DNA from: an uncultured Eubacterium sp.
GTDB lineage: Bacteria > Bacillota > Clostridia > Lachnospirales > Lachnospiraceae
Assembly (NCBI GenBank): GCA_949959185.1
Contig: CATLIX010000014.1
Span: forward strand, 1 to 59,072
Length of the DNA: 59,072 nt
Direction: 5' to 3'
The notes beneath the pieces are model-generated. The model was not told the origin of the DNA. It worked only from the letters and a program-made list of their open reading frames with translations, and made no database searches. Positions 26,510 through 35,362 of this stretch are shown one piece after another (positions within the stretch are counted from its first letter, which is position 1; each line of letters begins with the position of its first letter). A program made the position numbers and the translations under genes.

Positions 26510-27694
26510 ATGCAGCGTAACGAACGAAACTATGAAACTATCCCTACCGGCTCTCTGGGCGTGATTCCCCTGGAAAGCTGCCGGGAACTTGGCGAAATGG
26601 TGAACCGCTACCTTGTACGGTTCCGTGCGGAACGGGAACACGAACATGAAAATGACATTGCGTTCCGGGGTTATCAGAGAGACACCTATCTGATGGAGTG
26701 CCACGCCCCCCGTTTCGGCACCGGCGAAGCAAAAGGCACCATCAAACACTCTGTCCGCGGTTACGATTTGTTCCTTATGGTAGATGTGACCAATTACAGC
26801 CTTACCTACACCGTATGCGGCCATGAGAACCATATGTCTCCCGACGACCATTATCAGGATCTGAAACGTATTATCGCCGCTGTAGGGGGAAAAGCCAGAA
26901 GAATCACCGTCATCATGCCCTTTCTCTACGAGAGCCGCCAGCACAGGCGCACCGGCAGAGAATCTCTGGACTGTGCCCTTGCACTTCAGGAATTAATCAG
27001 CATGGGTGTGGATAATATTATCACCTTTGACGCCCACGACCCCCGCGTGCAGAATGCCATCCCGCTTCATGGCTTTGAGACGGTACAGCCCGCTTATCAG
27101 TTTATCAAAAGCATTCTCCGGGAAACGGATGATCTGCAGATTGACAGCGATCACATGATGGTCATCAGCCCCGACGAAGGCGGAACCAACCGTGCGGTAT
27201 ATCTGGCAAATGTCCTGGGCCTTGATATGGGAATGTTCTACAAACGCCGGGATTACAGCAAGATTGTGGATGGCCGCAATCCTATTGTGGCTCATGAATT
27301 CCTTGGTTCTTCCGTTGCAGGCAAGGACGTGCTGATTATCGACGATATGATATCCTCCGGCGACAGCATGATTGACGTTGCCACAGAACTGAAAAAACGC
27401 CATGCAAACCGCATTTTCGTTGTGGCCACCTTCGGTCTGTTCACCAACGGGCTGGAGAAATTTGACAAGGCTGTGGAAGAAGGTATCATCTATAAAGTGG
27501 TAACCACCAACCTTACTTACCAGACGCCTGAATTATTAAGCAAGCCTTACTATATCGACTGCGATATGAGCAAATACATTGCCTACATTATTGATACCTT
27601 AAACCACGATACTTCCATCAGTGATTTGCTGGATCCCTACGAGAGAATTGAATCTCTGGTGAAACGGTATAAGGCGGGAGAAAAAGTCAGATAA
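26510..27694 (+). CDS. prs: ribose-phosphate pyrophosphokinase, long form
   Basis: Makes PRPP from ribose-5-phosphate and ATP. The protein has 394 residues against about 315 for canonical Prs. The extra length is mainly an N-terminal segment (residues 1-75). Catalytic features remain recognisable: the FLYESRQHRRTGRE region, the second-domain MVISPDEGGTNRAVYLAN and the PRPP loop VLIIDDMISSGDSM. Clostridia often carry such a long paralogue beside a standard Prs, so this may not be the main enzyme. A strong hairpin terminator follows at once. Confidence 0.9.
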   Translation: MQRNERNYETIPTGSLGVIPLESCRELGEMVNRYLVRFRAEREHEHENDIAFRGYQRDTYLMECHAPRFGTGEAKGTIKHSVRGYDLFLMVDVTNYSLTYTVCGHENHMSPDDHYQDLKRIIAAVGGKARRITVIMPFLYESRQHRRTGRESLDCALALQELISMGVDNIITFDAHDPRVQNAIPLHGFETVQPAYQFIKSILRETDDLQIDSDHMMVISPDEGGTNRAVYLANVLGLDMGMFYKRRDYSKIVDGRNPIVAHEFLGSSVAGKDVLIIDDMISSGDSMIDVATELKKRHANRIFVVATFGLFTNGLEKFDKAVEEGIIYKVVTTNLTYQTPELLSKPYYIDCDMSKYIAYIIDTLNHDTSISDLLDPYERIESLVKRYKAGEKVR

Positions 27695-27698
27695 AAAA

Positions 27699-27738
27699 GG
27701 GGCTGCCGCACTAAGTAATTAGTGCGCAGCTCCTTTTT
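27699..27738 (+). terminator. intrinsic terminator after prs
   Basis: GC-rich hairpin 27699-27733 (GGGGCTGC and CGCACTAA pair with TTAGTGCG and CAGCTCC) followed by TTTTT. Confidence 0.88.
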
Positions 27739-27797
27739 ATGTCCGCATCAGTTCCTGTTCTTCTGATAAGAGCTCTTACTGACAGGAGGAAGGTTAC

Positions 27798-29822
27798 TTA
27801 CCTTTTGCCCCACACAATCTGGTAATAGGACCTGGCTGTCATGGTATACACAATCCCGTAAATCAGCGCGAATACTCCTGTCACAATCAGGGTACAGACT
27901 GCAAACAGTCCCGCATTCTGCATACTGAACAGCAGAAGCAGACGGTTTATCATGGGAAACGCCACTGCAAGATGAATACACGCCATCACCAGCGGCAGGA
28001 AAAATACTTTCAGAATCTGGCTGCGGATAGCGGATTTGGCCTCTTTGGGGCTCATACCCACCTTCTGCATAATTTCAAATCGGTCTTTGTCCTCATATCC
28101 CTCGGAAATCTGCTTGTAATAAATAATCAGCACCGTTGCCATCAGGAATACAAATCCCAGAAACAGTCCCAGAAACAGGAATCCGCCGCTGAGTACCAGA
28201 AAATTCTGTCTGGAATCCACCTGATTTTCTACTCTTACCGCAAGAGCATCCTGTTCTCCCTGACTCTGATTATACAGCTCTGCCTGCCCTTTGATATTGA
28301 CGGCACATTCCCGAATCTGCTGCTCTGTGCCTGCAAGATCCGCATACAGATAATAATTGGGCGTGCTTGCCCGGTCTCCGTATACTTCCTGCTGGAGGGC
28401 AAACATTTCATTCATAACGTTCTGGTCCTTTACAATCACCATATAAGTGTCGTAAATCACATTATTATCCAGCCCCTCCAGATTTATTTCATCCAGATAC
28501 GTTTTAATCCGGAAATTTTTGCCGTTAAAATTATAATTCCTGTCACCGGTTCCTCCCTGTCTGACAAACACCAGAATCTCATCTTCTTCCAGTTCCTCCT
28601 GTTTTCCGGTCAGACGCTGATATTCCTCCAGGGTTATAAATTCCACCACACTCAGGGTACCTTCAACCGTTGCATTTTGGGCGCTGTTCCTGATATTCAT
28701 TTCCTCCCCATTTTTCCAGATGGTCACAGACAGGGCCGTATAGTATTTTTCCTCTTTTATGTCAAGGCCCATCTCCTGTACCGCCTGGTCCAGCATTCCG
28801 CTGACCGTATGTTTCTGTTCCTCATCCGTACAGCCATATACGGTGACAGAAATATCTCTGGGACACATATGCTGAACCACATCCTCTATCCCTGCATACA
28901 GAGACAGTGTTCCCGCAATCATGACCAGCACCATGGTACTCAGAATACAGATATTGGCAAGCCCCACCGCATTCTGTTTCATCCGGTAAATCATACCGGA
29001 TACGGAAATAAAGTGGTTGGTCCGGTAATAATAGCTTTTTTTCCGGCGCATCAGCTTTAATACCGCCACACTGCCCGCTGTAAATAGACAGTAAGTTCCC
29101 AGAATCACCAGAATCACTGCAAGGAAAAACAACACCAGCGTATCCACCGGGTTTTCCACCACAATGGCAATTCCGTATCCAATTCCCAATGCCACCAGTC
29201 CAACCAGGGTCATCAACCAGCGTGTTTTCGGTTCCGCTTCCCCCTGACTTGTGCTGTGAAGCAGCTCAATGGGTCTGGTTCTGCTCACCTGAAACAGATT
29301 ATACAGCAATGTCACTGCAAAAATACCCAGAAAACAGCCTGCCATCCCAATCACTGCAGAAATGGAAACCTCAAATCCGAAGGGTATTTCCAGTCCGGTA
29401 ATCCGAAGGAGCACCAGCATCACCAGCTTATACAGCAAAATTCCTGCTGCCAGACCGCCTCCCACACTGATGAAGGCTACCATGCAGGTTTCCCAGAACA
29501 TCATTCTGCCGATATGCCGCTTTTCCATACCCAGAATGTGAAAGAGGCCAAATTCCTTTTTCCTGCGCTTCATAAGAAAACTGTTGGTATAAAACAACAG
29601 TACCACTGCAAACATGGTAATCACCACACAGCCCAGTCCCAGTATCATTTTCAGTTCCTGAGCGCCCATCATCATCTCGTCAATACCGTCGTCTCCGGTA
29701 ATTGCCAGCATAATATAATACATGGCGCCGATGCCGACAGCCGCAACAATATAAGGCATATAAAGCCTTCCGTTTTTCTTTAAATTACTGAATGCCAGCC
29801 TGCCATAGAAAAACTTACTCAT
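27798..29822 (-). CDS. BceB-type FtsX-like ABC permease
   Basis: A 674-residue permease of a peptide-antibiotic sensing and detoxification transporter. About ten membrane segments are split by a large extracellular domain (roughly residues 315-520) between segments 7 and 8, the hallmark of the BceB group; the FtsX domain spans residues 55-180. The ATG at 29822 overlaps the stop of the ATPase gene by eight bases. These permeases act both as transporter and as the sensor for their cognate kinase. The likely substrates are lantibiotic- or bacitracin-like cell-wall antibiotics; the exact one cannot be read from the sequence. Confidence 0.92.
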   Translation of the reverse strand: MSKFFYGRLAFSNLKKNGRLYMPYIVAAVGIGAMYYIMLAITGDDGIDEMMMGAQELKMILGLGCVVITMFAVVLLFYTNSFLMKRRKKEFGLFHILGMEKRHIGRMMFWETCMVAFISVGGGLAAGILLYKLVMLVLLRITGLEIPFGFEVSISAVIGMAGCFLGIFAVTLLYNLFQVSRTRPIELLHSTSQGEAEPKTRWLMTLVGLVALGIGYGIAIVVENPVDTLVLFFLAVILVILGTYCLFTAGSVAVLKLMRRKKSYYYRTNHFISVSGMIYRMKQNAVGLANICILSTMVLVMIAGTLSLYAGIEDVVQHMCPRDISVTVYGCTDEEQKHTVSGMLDQAVQEMGLDIKEEKYYTALSVTIWKNGEEMNIRNSAQNATVEGTLSVVEFITLEEYQRLTGKQEELEEDEILVFVRQGGTGDRNYNFNGKNFRIKTYLDEINLEGLDNNVIYDTYMVIVKDQNVMNEMFALQQEVYGDRASTPNYYLYADLAGTEQQIRECAVNIKGQAELYNQSQGEQDALAVRVENQVDSRQNFLVLSGGFLFLGLFLGFVFLMATVLIIYYKQISEGYEDKDRFEIMQKVGMSPKEAKSAIRSQILKVFFLPLVMACIHLAVAFPMINRLLLLFSMQNAGLFAVCTLIVTGVFALIYGIVYTMTARSYYQIVWGKR

Positions 29823-30582
29823 TTTTCCCACCACCTGTCGTAATTACTGTAAGAGTATCGGAAATCTTCTGATACATTTCCTCATCGGTACCGGAACCCT
29901 TGTAAAGCTGATGGAACACCTGACCGTCCTTAATAAACAGCACCCGTCTGGCACAGCTTGCTGCTTTGATGGAATGGGTCACCATCAGAATGGTCTGCCC
30001 TGCTTCATTGATTTCCTGAAACTGGGCCAGCAGGCTGTCAGCCGCTCTGGAATCCAGCGCCCCGGTAGGCTCATCCGCCAGAATCAGCTGAGGGTTGGTA
30101 ATCAGCGCCCGCGCCACTGCCGCACGCTGTTTCTGCCCGCCGGAAACTTCATAGGGAAATTTATTTAAAATCTCATTGATTTTCAATTTTTCCGCAATGG
30201 GCATCAGGCGCACCCGCATTTCGTTATAATTTTTCCCCGCAAGAACCAGAGGCAGAAAAATATTGTCCTGCAGATTGAAATTATCCAGCAGATTGAAATC
30301 CTGAAATACAAACCCCAGGTTCTCTCTCCGGAAAGCAGACACTTCCGCGTCCCGGATGGCGGAAAGATTCTTGCCGTTCAGCAACACCAGACCGGAGGTC
30401 GCCTTATCCAGCGCCGCCAGAATATTTAACAGGGTAGTCTTGCCGGAACCTGATTCTCCCATAATCGCCACATATTCTCCTTTTTCCACGGAAAAACTTA
30501 CATCACTCAATGCCTGCACCTGATTACCGCCAAATCTGGTGGTGTATATTTTTTTCACATTACTTACTTCCAGTATTGCCAT
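29815..30582 (-). CDS. BceA-type ABC transporter ATPase
   Basis: A 255-residue ATPase of the MacB/BceA group. Walker A is GESGSGKTTLLN, followed by the Q-loop FVFQDFNLLDNF, the signature VSGGQKQRAAVARAL, Walker B LILADEPTGALD and the H-loop MVTHSIKAAS. AAGGAGGACATA precedes the ATG. It powers the permease encoded next. A BceR-type operator lies about 100 bases upstream, and the kinase/regulator genes lie beyond a GNAT gene of opposite strand. Confidence 0.94.
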   Translation of the reverse strand: MAILEVSNVKKIYTTRFGGNQVQALSDVSFSVEKGEYVAIMGESGSGKTTLLNILAALDKATSGLVLLNGKNLSAIRDAEVSAFRRENLGFVFQDFNLLDNFNLQDNIFLPLVLAGKNYNEMRVRLMPIAEKLKINEILNKFPYEVSGGQKQRAAVARALITNPQLILADEPTGALDSRAADSLLAQFQEINEAGQTILMVTHSIKAASCARRVLFIKDGQVFHQLYKGSGTDEEMYQKISDTLTVITTGGGKNE

Positions 30583-30623
30583 TATGTCCTCCTTACTTAT
30601 AATCTGTTTGCTGTTCTAAGGAC

Positions 30624-30629
30624 AGTATA
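30624..30629 (-). promoter_or_regulatory. -10 element of the BceAB-type operon
   Basis: TATACT on the minus strand, about 40 bases upstream of the ATPase start. No strong -35 is seen, as expected for an activator-dependent promoter. Confidence 0.45.
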
Positions 30630-30682
30630 CAGGAACAGACTTCTGTCTGCCTTAACTTTGGCTTACATTTCCGGGGGATTCC

Positions 30683-30696
30683 TTACAGTTTTGTAA
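30683..30696. promoter_or_regulatory. BceR-type operator
   Basis: TTACAGTTTTGTAA is an exact match to the TNACA-N4-TGTAA inverted repeat known for BceR-like regulators. It lies 54 bases upstream of the -10 of the transporter operon. Confidence 0.75.
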
Positions 30697-30796
30697 GATT
30701 TGCGGTAAGATTTGCGGTAAGGAGGGGCCCACGCAGTGGGAAGATCCCTTATCGCTTCTCAGAAGGGGCCCACGCAGTGGGAAGATCCCTTATCGC
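30696..30796. repeat. two sets of tandem repeats beside the operator
   Basis: Two 12-bp copies of AGATTTGCGGTA (30696-30707, 30708-30719) are followed by two identical 33-bp copies (30723-30755 and 30764-30796), each with the inverted core CCCACGCAGTGGG. They fill most of the 312-base gap between the ATPase gene and the GNAT gene. Confidence 0.9.
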
Positions 30797-30894
30797 CTTT
30801 TCGGAAACAGTTGACCGCTCCCGGCTCCCGTGTTATGATATGCCCTGAACACCCCGGTGACAACACAGCCCCTGAGAGAAAGGAATGAGCCATT

Positions 30895-31428
30895 ATGAAA
30901 CTGACCATCTGCACATCCGAATCACAGCTTGACCATCTGAAACGCCTTTATCTGGAAGCCTTTCCGGCTCCTGAGCGCAAGCCCTTTCCCCTTCTTCTGG
31001 CAAAAAGCCGGGAAGGCCTGGTGGAACTGCTGGCAGTGGAGGGAGAAGACGACAGATTCCTGGGTCTGGCTGTTACCGTCCTGCACAAAGACATGGTGCT
31101 GCTGGACTATTTTGCCATCGTTCCCGGTATGCGGGGACAGAATGCGGGCTCGAAAGCCCTTCGTTTGCTGAAAAAACGGTATCCGGACAGAAAACTGATT
31201 CTGGAAATTGAAGATCCGGAAGAAGAATCTGATAACAGAGAAGAACGTATGCGGAGAAAAGCATTTTATATAAGAAACAACATGGTAATCATGCCCTGCT
31301 CTCTGGAGCTGTTCGGCATAAAAATGCTGCTCCTGACCAGCGGAGACAGAATTACCTTTGGAGAATACCGTGAAATATATGAAGCGGTATTTCCGGGAAC
31401 CATCGCCGATAACATAAAAGAACGGTGA
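30895..31428 (+). CDS. GNAT family N-acetyltransferase
   Basis: A 177-residue protein with the GNAT core. The segment KDMVLLDYFAIVPGMRGQNAGSK gives strand 4 and the acetyl-CoA loop (RGQNAGSKAL), followed by KLILEIEDP. The substrate is unknown. An AAAGGA site precedes the ATG. It is the only plus-strand gene within the BceRS/BceAB region and ends 11 bases from the convergent kinase stop. It may be an independent insertion, or an antibiotic-modifying companion; nothing in the sequence decides this. Confidence 0.85.
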   Translation: MKLTICTSESQLDHLKRLYLEAFPAPERKPFPLLLAKSREGLVELLAVEGEDDRFLGLAVTVLHKDMVLLDYFAIVPGMRGQNAGSKALRLLKKRYPDRKLILEIEDPEEESDNREERMRRKAFYIRNNMVIMPCSLELFGIKMLLLTSGDRITFGEYREIYEAVFPGTIADNIKER

Positions 31429-31439
31429 CAAATCCGGAA

Positions 31440-32420
31440 TCAGAACAGCAGTTTTACTGTTGTCCCCGCTCCCGGTTCAGATTCCACCAGAATCTTATGG
31501 CCCAGTTTATGCAGTATCTTCTGCACCAGATACAGGCCGATACCGGAAGCCTTTTTATCGCTTCTGCCGTTATAACCGGTGTATCCCTTATCAAAAATCC
31601 GGGGCAAATCCTCCGGCAGGATTCCAATCCCCGTATCTTTTACAGTCAGGCAGCCGTTCTCCAGATAAATAAAAATATCTCCGGCAGCAGTATATTTAAT
31701 GGCATTGCTCAGCACCTGTTCCAGCACAAACACCAGCCATTTTTCATCCGTTACCACTTTTACCTGAAGAGGTTCATAGCGGAGGGCGAGCTTTTTCCGG
31801 ATAAACATGGGGGCGTATTTACGCACAGCCTGCCGGATGATATCATCCAGATCATACTCCTTCAACACAAAATCATTAATACTGCTGTTTAACCGCAGAT
31901 ACTGCAGCACCATTTCCACATACTGCTCAATCTTAAACAGCTCTGATTCAATTTCCCGTTTCTGCCGGTAATACTGCTCCTGGTCGGGAATCTCCTGTTG
32001 CAGCAGAAGTCCCATGGCAGCAATGGGGGTTTTAATCTGATGGCTCCACAGGGTAAAATAATCTGTAATCTCCCCTTTTTCCTTTTTAAGTTCCTCTATC
32101 TGACATATCCGTGCAAGCTGAACATTTTCCAGCAGTTCCTGATAGAGCTTCTCAATATCATCTGCCGGGCAGGGCAGTTTTTCCGTACCGTTTTTCACCG
32201 CTTCCATCTGCCATTCCAGTTCCGTTTTTTTCCGGCAGTAGCGCCTGCAGTCCACAGCCAGAACCAGAACGCCCACAGCCAGACACAGACTGATGGCATA
32301 GACTGCCGGCTCCATGGGCAGCCGGTACAGATATACCACTGCGGCAAACACCAGAGCAAACACCAGATAAAGCAGAATCCCCAGTCGGTGGCGGCGGATA
32401 TATCCTTTCATTCCGTGCAT
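31440..32420 (-). CDS. BceS-type intramembrane-sensing histidine kinase
   Basis: A 326-residue kinase with two N-terminal membrane helices (about residues 14-32 and 38-56) separated by a loop of only a few residues. It therefore lacks its own extracellular sensor and depends on the BceAB-like transporter for input. The H-box is DYFTLWSHQIKTPIAAMG with the phosphorylated histidine, and the ATPase domain has EQVLSNAIKYT, DTGIGI and GIGLYLVQKI. It follows the regulator gene by about 56 bases. Confidence 0.93.
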   Translation of the reverse strand: MHGMKGYIRRHRLGILLYLVFALVFAAVVYLYRLPMEPAVYAISLCLAVGVLVLAVDCRRYCRKKTELEWQMEAVKNGTEKLPCPADDIEKLYQELLENVQLARICQIEELKKEKGEITDYFTLWSHQIKTPIAAMGLLLQQEIPDQEQYYRQKREIESELFKIEQYVEMVLQYLRLNSSINDFVLKEYDLDDIIRQAVRKYAPMFIRKKLALRYEPLQVKVVTDEKWLVFVLEQVLSNAIKYTAAGDIFIYLENGCLTVKDTGIGILPEDLPRIFDKGYTGYNGRSDKKASGIGLYLVQKILHKLGHKILVESEPGAGTTVKLLF

Positions 32421-32476
32421 TGTTATTTTCCTTATTTTCCTTTCCTGCAGTCTGTTTTCCTGCTGAACAATACCCT

Positions 32477-33148
32477 TCAGTCCAGCGTGTAGCCGATTCC
32501 CTTCCTGGTCCGTATCATATCCACAATACCGACCTCCTCCAGCTTTTTCCGCAGCCGGGCCACATTTACCGTGAGGGTATTATCGTCAATAAAATTATCA
32601 GACTCCCACAAACGTTCCATCAGTTTTTCTCTTGTAACTATTTTTCCCTTCTGCTCCAGCAGCGTCTTCAGGATTCCAATTTCATTTTTGGTAAGCTCCA
32701 CCTGAAGGCCTTCGTAGAGCACTGTCCCTTTGCTGCCGTCAAAAATCATACCCCTGTGCTCCAGCAGATGACTTTCTCCGGCAAAATCATAAGTCCGACG
32801 CAGCATGGCCTGCACCTTTGCCTGCAGCACGTCCAAATCAAAAGGTTTGGCTACAAAATCGTCTCCGCCCATATTTACTGCCATCACAATGTTCATATTG
32901 TCCGAGGCCGAGGAAATGAATATGACCGGTACTCTGGAAATCTTCCGTATTTCATCACACCAGTGATACCCGTTGTAAAAGGGCAGGGAAATATCCATCA
33001 GTACAAGCTGCGGGCTCTGCTCCACAAAAGTCTGCAGCACATCTTTAAAATCTTCCACGCAGACCGCCTCATAGCCCCATCCCTCCATATGTTTCTGAAT
33101 GGTTTTGGCAATGACCTCGTCGTCTTCCACAATCAGCAGTTTGTACAT
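32477..33148 (-). CDS. BceR-type OmpR-family response regulator
   Basis: A 223-residue regulator. The receiver domain has the acidic pocket (VEDDEV), the phosphoacceptor aspartate in LVLMDISLPF, and the conserved lysine in FVAKPFD. The winged-helix domain includes LTKNEIGILKTLLEQKGKIVTREKLM. It should bind the TTACA-N4-TGTAA site upstream of the transporter genes. GGGAGGAG precedes the ATG at 33148; the longer frame to 33235 overlaps the upstream gene. It is encoded 25 bases after the receiver-synthetase fusion. Confidence 0.93.
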   Translation of the reverse strand: MYKLLIVEDDEVIAKTIQKHMEGWGYEAVCVEDFKDVLQTFVEQSPQLVLMDISLPFYNGYHWCDEIRKISRVPVIFISSASDNMNIVMAVNMGGDDFVAKPFDLDVLQAKVQAMLRRTYDFAGESHLLEHRGMIFDGSKGTVLYEGLQVELTKNEIGILKTLLEQKGKIVTREKLMERLWESDNFIDDNTLTVNVARLRKKLEEVGIVDMIRTRKGIGYTLD

Positions 33149-33173
33149 GATACCATCTCTCCTCCCGCCTTCT

Positions 33174-34244
33174 TTATCCTCTGGAACTGTCAATTTTGTT
33201 GCGTATTTCCTGCATCCGGTAATCCAGCCGCTCAATGGAATCGGCGCATTTCTTTAACTGGCTTACAATCTCATCCGTGTCGTCCACATCTTTCTTGTAT
33301 TTCAGTTTGTGCTCCAGGCTGGCCCAGAAATCCATGGCGATTGTACGGAACTGCACTTCCACTTTCATGTATACTTTTTTCTCTGACAGAAAAATCGGCA
33401 CATTCAAAATGTGGTGCAGGCTTCGATATCCGTTGGGTTTGGGATTTTTAATATAGTCTTTCTCTCTTACCAGCGAAATATCGTCCTGCTTTATCAGCAG
33501 CTCTGACAGACGGTAAATATCATCCGGGAAAGAACAGATTACCCGGACTCCCGCCACATCCGTCAGATTTTCCCGGATACTTTCCACCGTCACCGGAAAT
33601 TTTTTCCGCTCCAGTTTCTCATAAATGCTTTTGGGGGACTTGAGCCTGGTCTTAATGGACTCGAAAGGGTTCCTGTTATAGGCCTGGGAAAAATCCTCAT
33701 TCAGCACTTTCAATTTCGTTTCCACTTCCATAATAGCCGCCCGGTATTCCATCATCAGCCGGTTAAAAGAGCCGGAACCTCTCAGTTCTTCTTCCTGTAC
33801 TTCTATAATCCGGGACTGCTTTCTCAGGGCTTCCGCCTGTTCCTCCACCTTCTGCTCCAGTTGATTTTTACAGTCAAACAGCTCTATGGCGTTCTGAATT
33901 CTTTTGCAAACGATAGAACTCTCAAAAGGCTTGCGTATGAAATCTGACACCCCCAGCTCAAAACATCTGTTTTCCACTTCTACTCTGTGTTCTCCGCTTA
34001 TAATCAGCACCGGGATTTTCCCCATCCATCCCTGCTGTCTCATTTCTTCCAGAACCTCAAAGCCATCCACCCCCGGCATCTGCAAATCCAGAAGAACCAC
34101 TGCGGTCTCTTTCTGGTATTTCTGCAGCTTGCAAAGGGCCTGGCCTCCATCCTCCGCCATCTCCACCAGATAATCCGGCTCTAATATGTTGCGCAGCAAT
34201 TCACGGTTTATTTCCACATCATCTACTACGATTATCCTTTGCAT
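33174..34244 (-). CDS. receiver domain - (p)ppGpp synthetase fusion
   Basis: A 356-residue protein. Residues 1-120 form a receiver domain with the acidic pair VVDDVE, phosphoacceptor D53 in LLDLQMPGVDG, and the conserved lysine in FIRKPFE. A coiled-coil linker (about 120-175) leads to a RelA/SpoT-type synthetase domain with DVAGVRVICSF, the NPKPNGYRSLHHI loop and EVQFRTIAMDFWASLEHKL, as in small alarmone synthetases. No hydrolase domain is seen. Phosphorylation could therefore control (p)ppGpp synthesis. It is the first gene of an operon with the BceRS-type pair, which suggests a link between cell-wall stress sensing and the stringent response; the link is inference. Confidence 0.9.
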   Translation of the reverse strand: MQRIIVVDDVEINRELLRNILEPDYLVEMAEDGGQALCKLQKYQKETAVVLLDLQMPGVDGFEVLEEMRQQGWMGKIPVLIISGEHRVEVENRCFELGVSDFIRKPFESSIVCKRIQNAIELFDCKNQLEQKVEEQAEALRKQSRIIEVQEEELRGSGSFNRLMMEYRAAIMEVETKLKVLNEDFSQAYNRNPFESIKTRLKSPKSIYEKLERKKFPVTVESIRENLTDVAGVRVICSFPDDIYRLSELLIKQDDISLVREKDYIKNPKPNGYRSLHHILNVPIFLSEKKVYMKVEVQFRTIAMDFWASLEHKLKYKKDVDDTDEIVSQLKKCADSIERLDYRMQEIRNKIDSSRG

Positions 34245-34271
34245 ATCCTTCTCCCTTTTAAGGTATATAAT

Positions 34272-34345
34272 GCTTTTTATCTTACAGGAAATTCATACAC
34301 TTTAGCACTTCACAGTAACACGGTGTTTCCTGTAAGATAAAAAAC
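34272..34345. repeat. 74-bp stem-loop repeat, copy 1
   Basis: A perfect 18-bp stem (34274-34291 with 34326-34343) encloses a 34-base loop containing CACTTCACAGTAACA. It aligns without gaps to 42848-42921. It lies in the leader of the receiver-synthetase gene. Confidence 0.85.
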
Positions 34346-34370
34346 CCACCTGCGCTTAAATAACAGGTGG
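34339..34370 (-). terminator. terminator of the DUF6465 gene
   Basis: On the minus strand the hairpin CCACCTG/CAGGTGG (34346-34352, 34364-34370) is followed by G and a run of T. It abuts the 74-bp repeat. Confidence 0.75.
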
Positions 34371-34437
34371 ATTCTGATTTTCGGCCATTATGTCCTGTCA
34401 TGACATAATGAAATTGTTATAAAATTTTTCTGAAAAC

Positions 34438-34872
34438 TTACAGTGTTACACCGCCTGCAATTTTCTCATTGATTACATAATAAGCCATATTTTCTTCCGG
34501 TTTGATATATAAGCGAATAGATTTGATGGACGATTCTCTGTGTCCTTCTGACACGTAAGCCTGTTTTGCTCTTTCCAGAATCTCTTTTGTAAAAATTTCC
34601 TGGCCATGGAACTGGAGATAAATTTCTTCTACTTTTTCTGCTTTGGCTTCGCTTTTCTTAGCGGGAGCTTTTTTCACAGTTTTTTTAGCGGGAGCTTCTT
34701 TTTTTACTGTCTCTTTTTTGGTTTCTGCGGTCTTCTGAGTCTCTTCTGCTTTTTCTGTCGTCTTTTTTGCCTCTTTCACTTCTGCATCAACAGCACTTTC
34801 TTTTACTTCCGCTGCCGGTTTTGCTGTTGTCTTTACCGGAGTTACTTTTGCCTCTTTCTTTTCGATTGCCAT
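34438..34872 (-). CDS. DUF6465 family protein with histone-like Lys/Ala tail
   Basis: A 144-residue protein. The first 80 residues are a low-complexity Lys/Ala/Glu/Thr stretch with PAKKTVKKAPAKK motifs like those of histone H1 tails or bacterial nucleoid proteins. The last 60 residues (about 83-144, from EEIYLQFHGQEIF to GGVTL) form a compact domain found widely in Lachnospiraceae and annotated DUF6465. DNA binding or nucleoid association is suggested by the tail only. It follows the HPr-like gene closely and ends at an intrinsic terminator. Confidence 0.82.
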   Translation of the reverse strand: MAIEKKEAKVTPVKTTAKPAAEVKESAVDAEVKEAKKTTEKAEETQKTAETKKETVKKEAPAKKTVKKAPAKKSEAKAEKVEEIYLQFHGQEIFTKEILERAKQAYVSEGHRESSIKSIRLYIKPEENMAYYVINEKIAGGVTL

Positions 34873-34894
34873 CCTGGTTTCCTCCCTGATTTTC

Positions 34895-35149
34895 TTACTG
34901 ACAGACTAAAAATTTTTCCATTGCCAACAGAGCTTCCTCTTCATCGCTTCCATCAGCCACTATATTAACAGTCATTCCTTTTGACGGATTAAATGCCATG
35001 ATTCCCATAATACTTTTTGCATTGATTCGCGCTTCGTTGTTCTCCAGCCTGATCTCGCTGTCAAACTGGCATGCCACCTGCACTAACTCTGCAATTGGAT
35101 TGCTGTACTCTTTAGCTACATTAGATACAATAATTTTCTTCTCGCTCAT
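34895..35149 (-). CDS. HPr-like protein without the phosphocarrier histidine
   Basis: An 84-residue HPr fold protein. At the place of the HPr active site (GLHARPA) it reads AKEYSNPIAEL, so tyrosine replaces His15. The regulatory serine region is kept (NAKSIMGIMAF), as is the C-terminal GSDEEEALLAME helix. It cannot carry phosphate from Enzyme I but could still be a Ser46-type regulator, like Crh, in which residue 15 is glutamine. The start at 35149 follows GAGAGATAAG. It is encoded ahead of the DUF6465 gene. Confidence 0.82.
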   Translation of the reverse strand: MSEKKIIVSNVAKEYSNPIAELVQVACQFDSEIRLENNEARINAKSIMGIMAFNPSKGMTVNIVADGSDEEEALLAMEKFLVCQ

Positions 35150-35362
35150 CTTATCTCTCTTTCCCATGTAATACTATCATACCAGCCGTTTCCCTGTGCT
35201 ATATACCTTTATAAATATACTCCATCGGCTTTTCTTTTTCAAGTGCTTTTCTGCAAAACTGGTAATTTCCACTGAACTGATATACTTTATCCGAGAAAAA
35301 CTGAACAATTTTTCAGAAATTTTTTCCTTGACAATTCTGATTATCTCCCTAAAGTACCAATT

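Noticed and set aside
27972-29060. 362-residue plus-strand open frame
   Set aside because: Antisense to the BceB-type permease, with no ribosome-binding site or recognisable domain.
30723-30796. 33-bp repeats considered as a minimal CRISPR
   Set aside because: Only two copies separated by 8 bases; no spacer of usual length.
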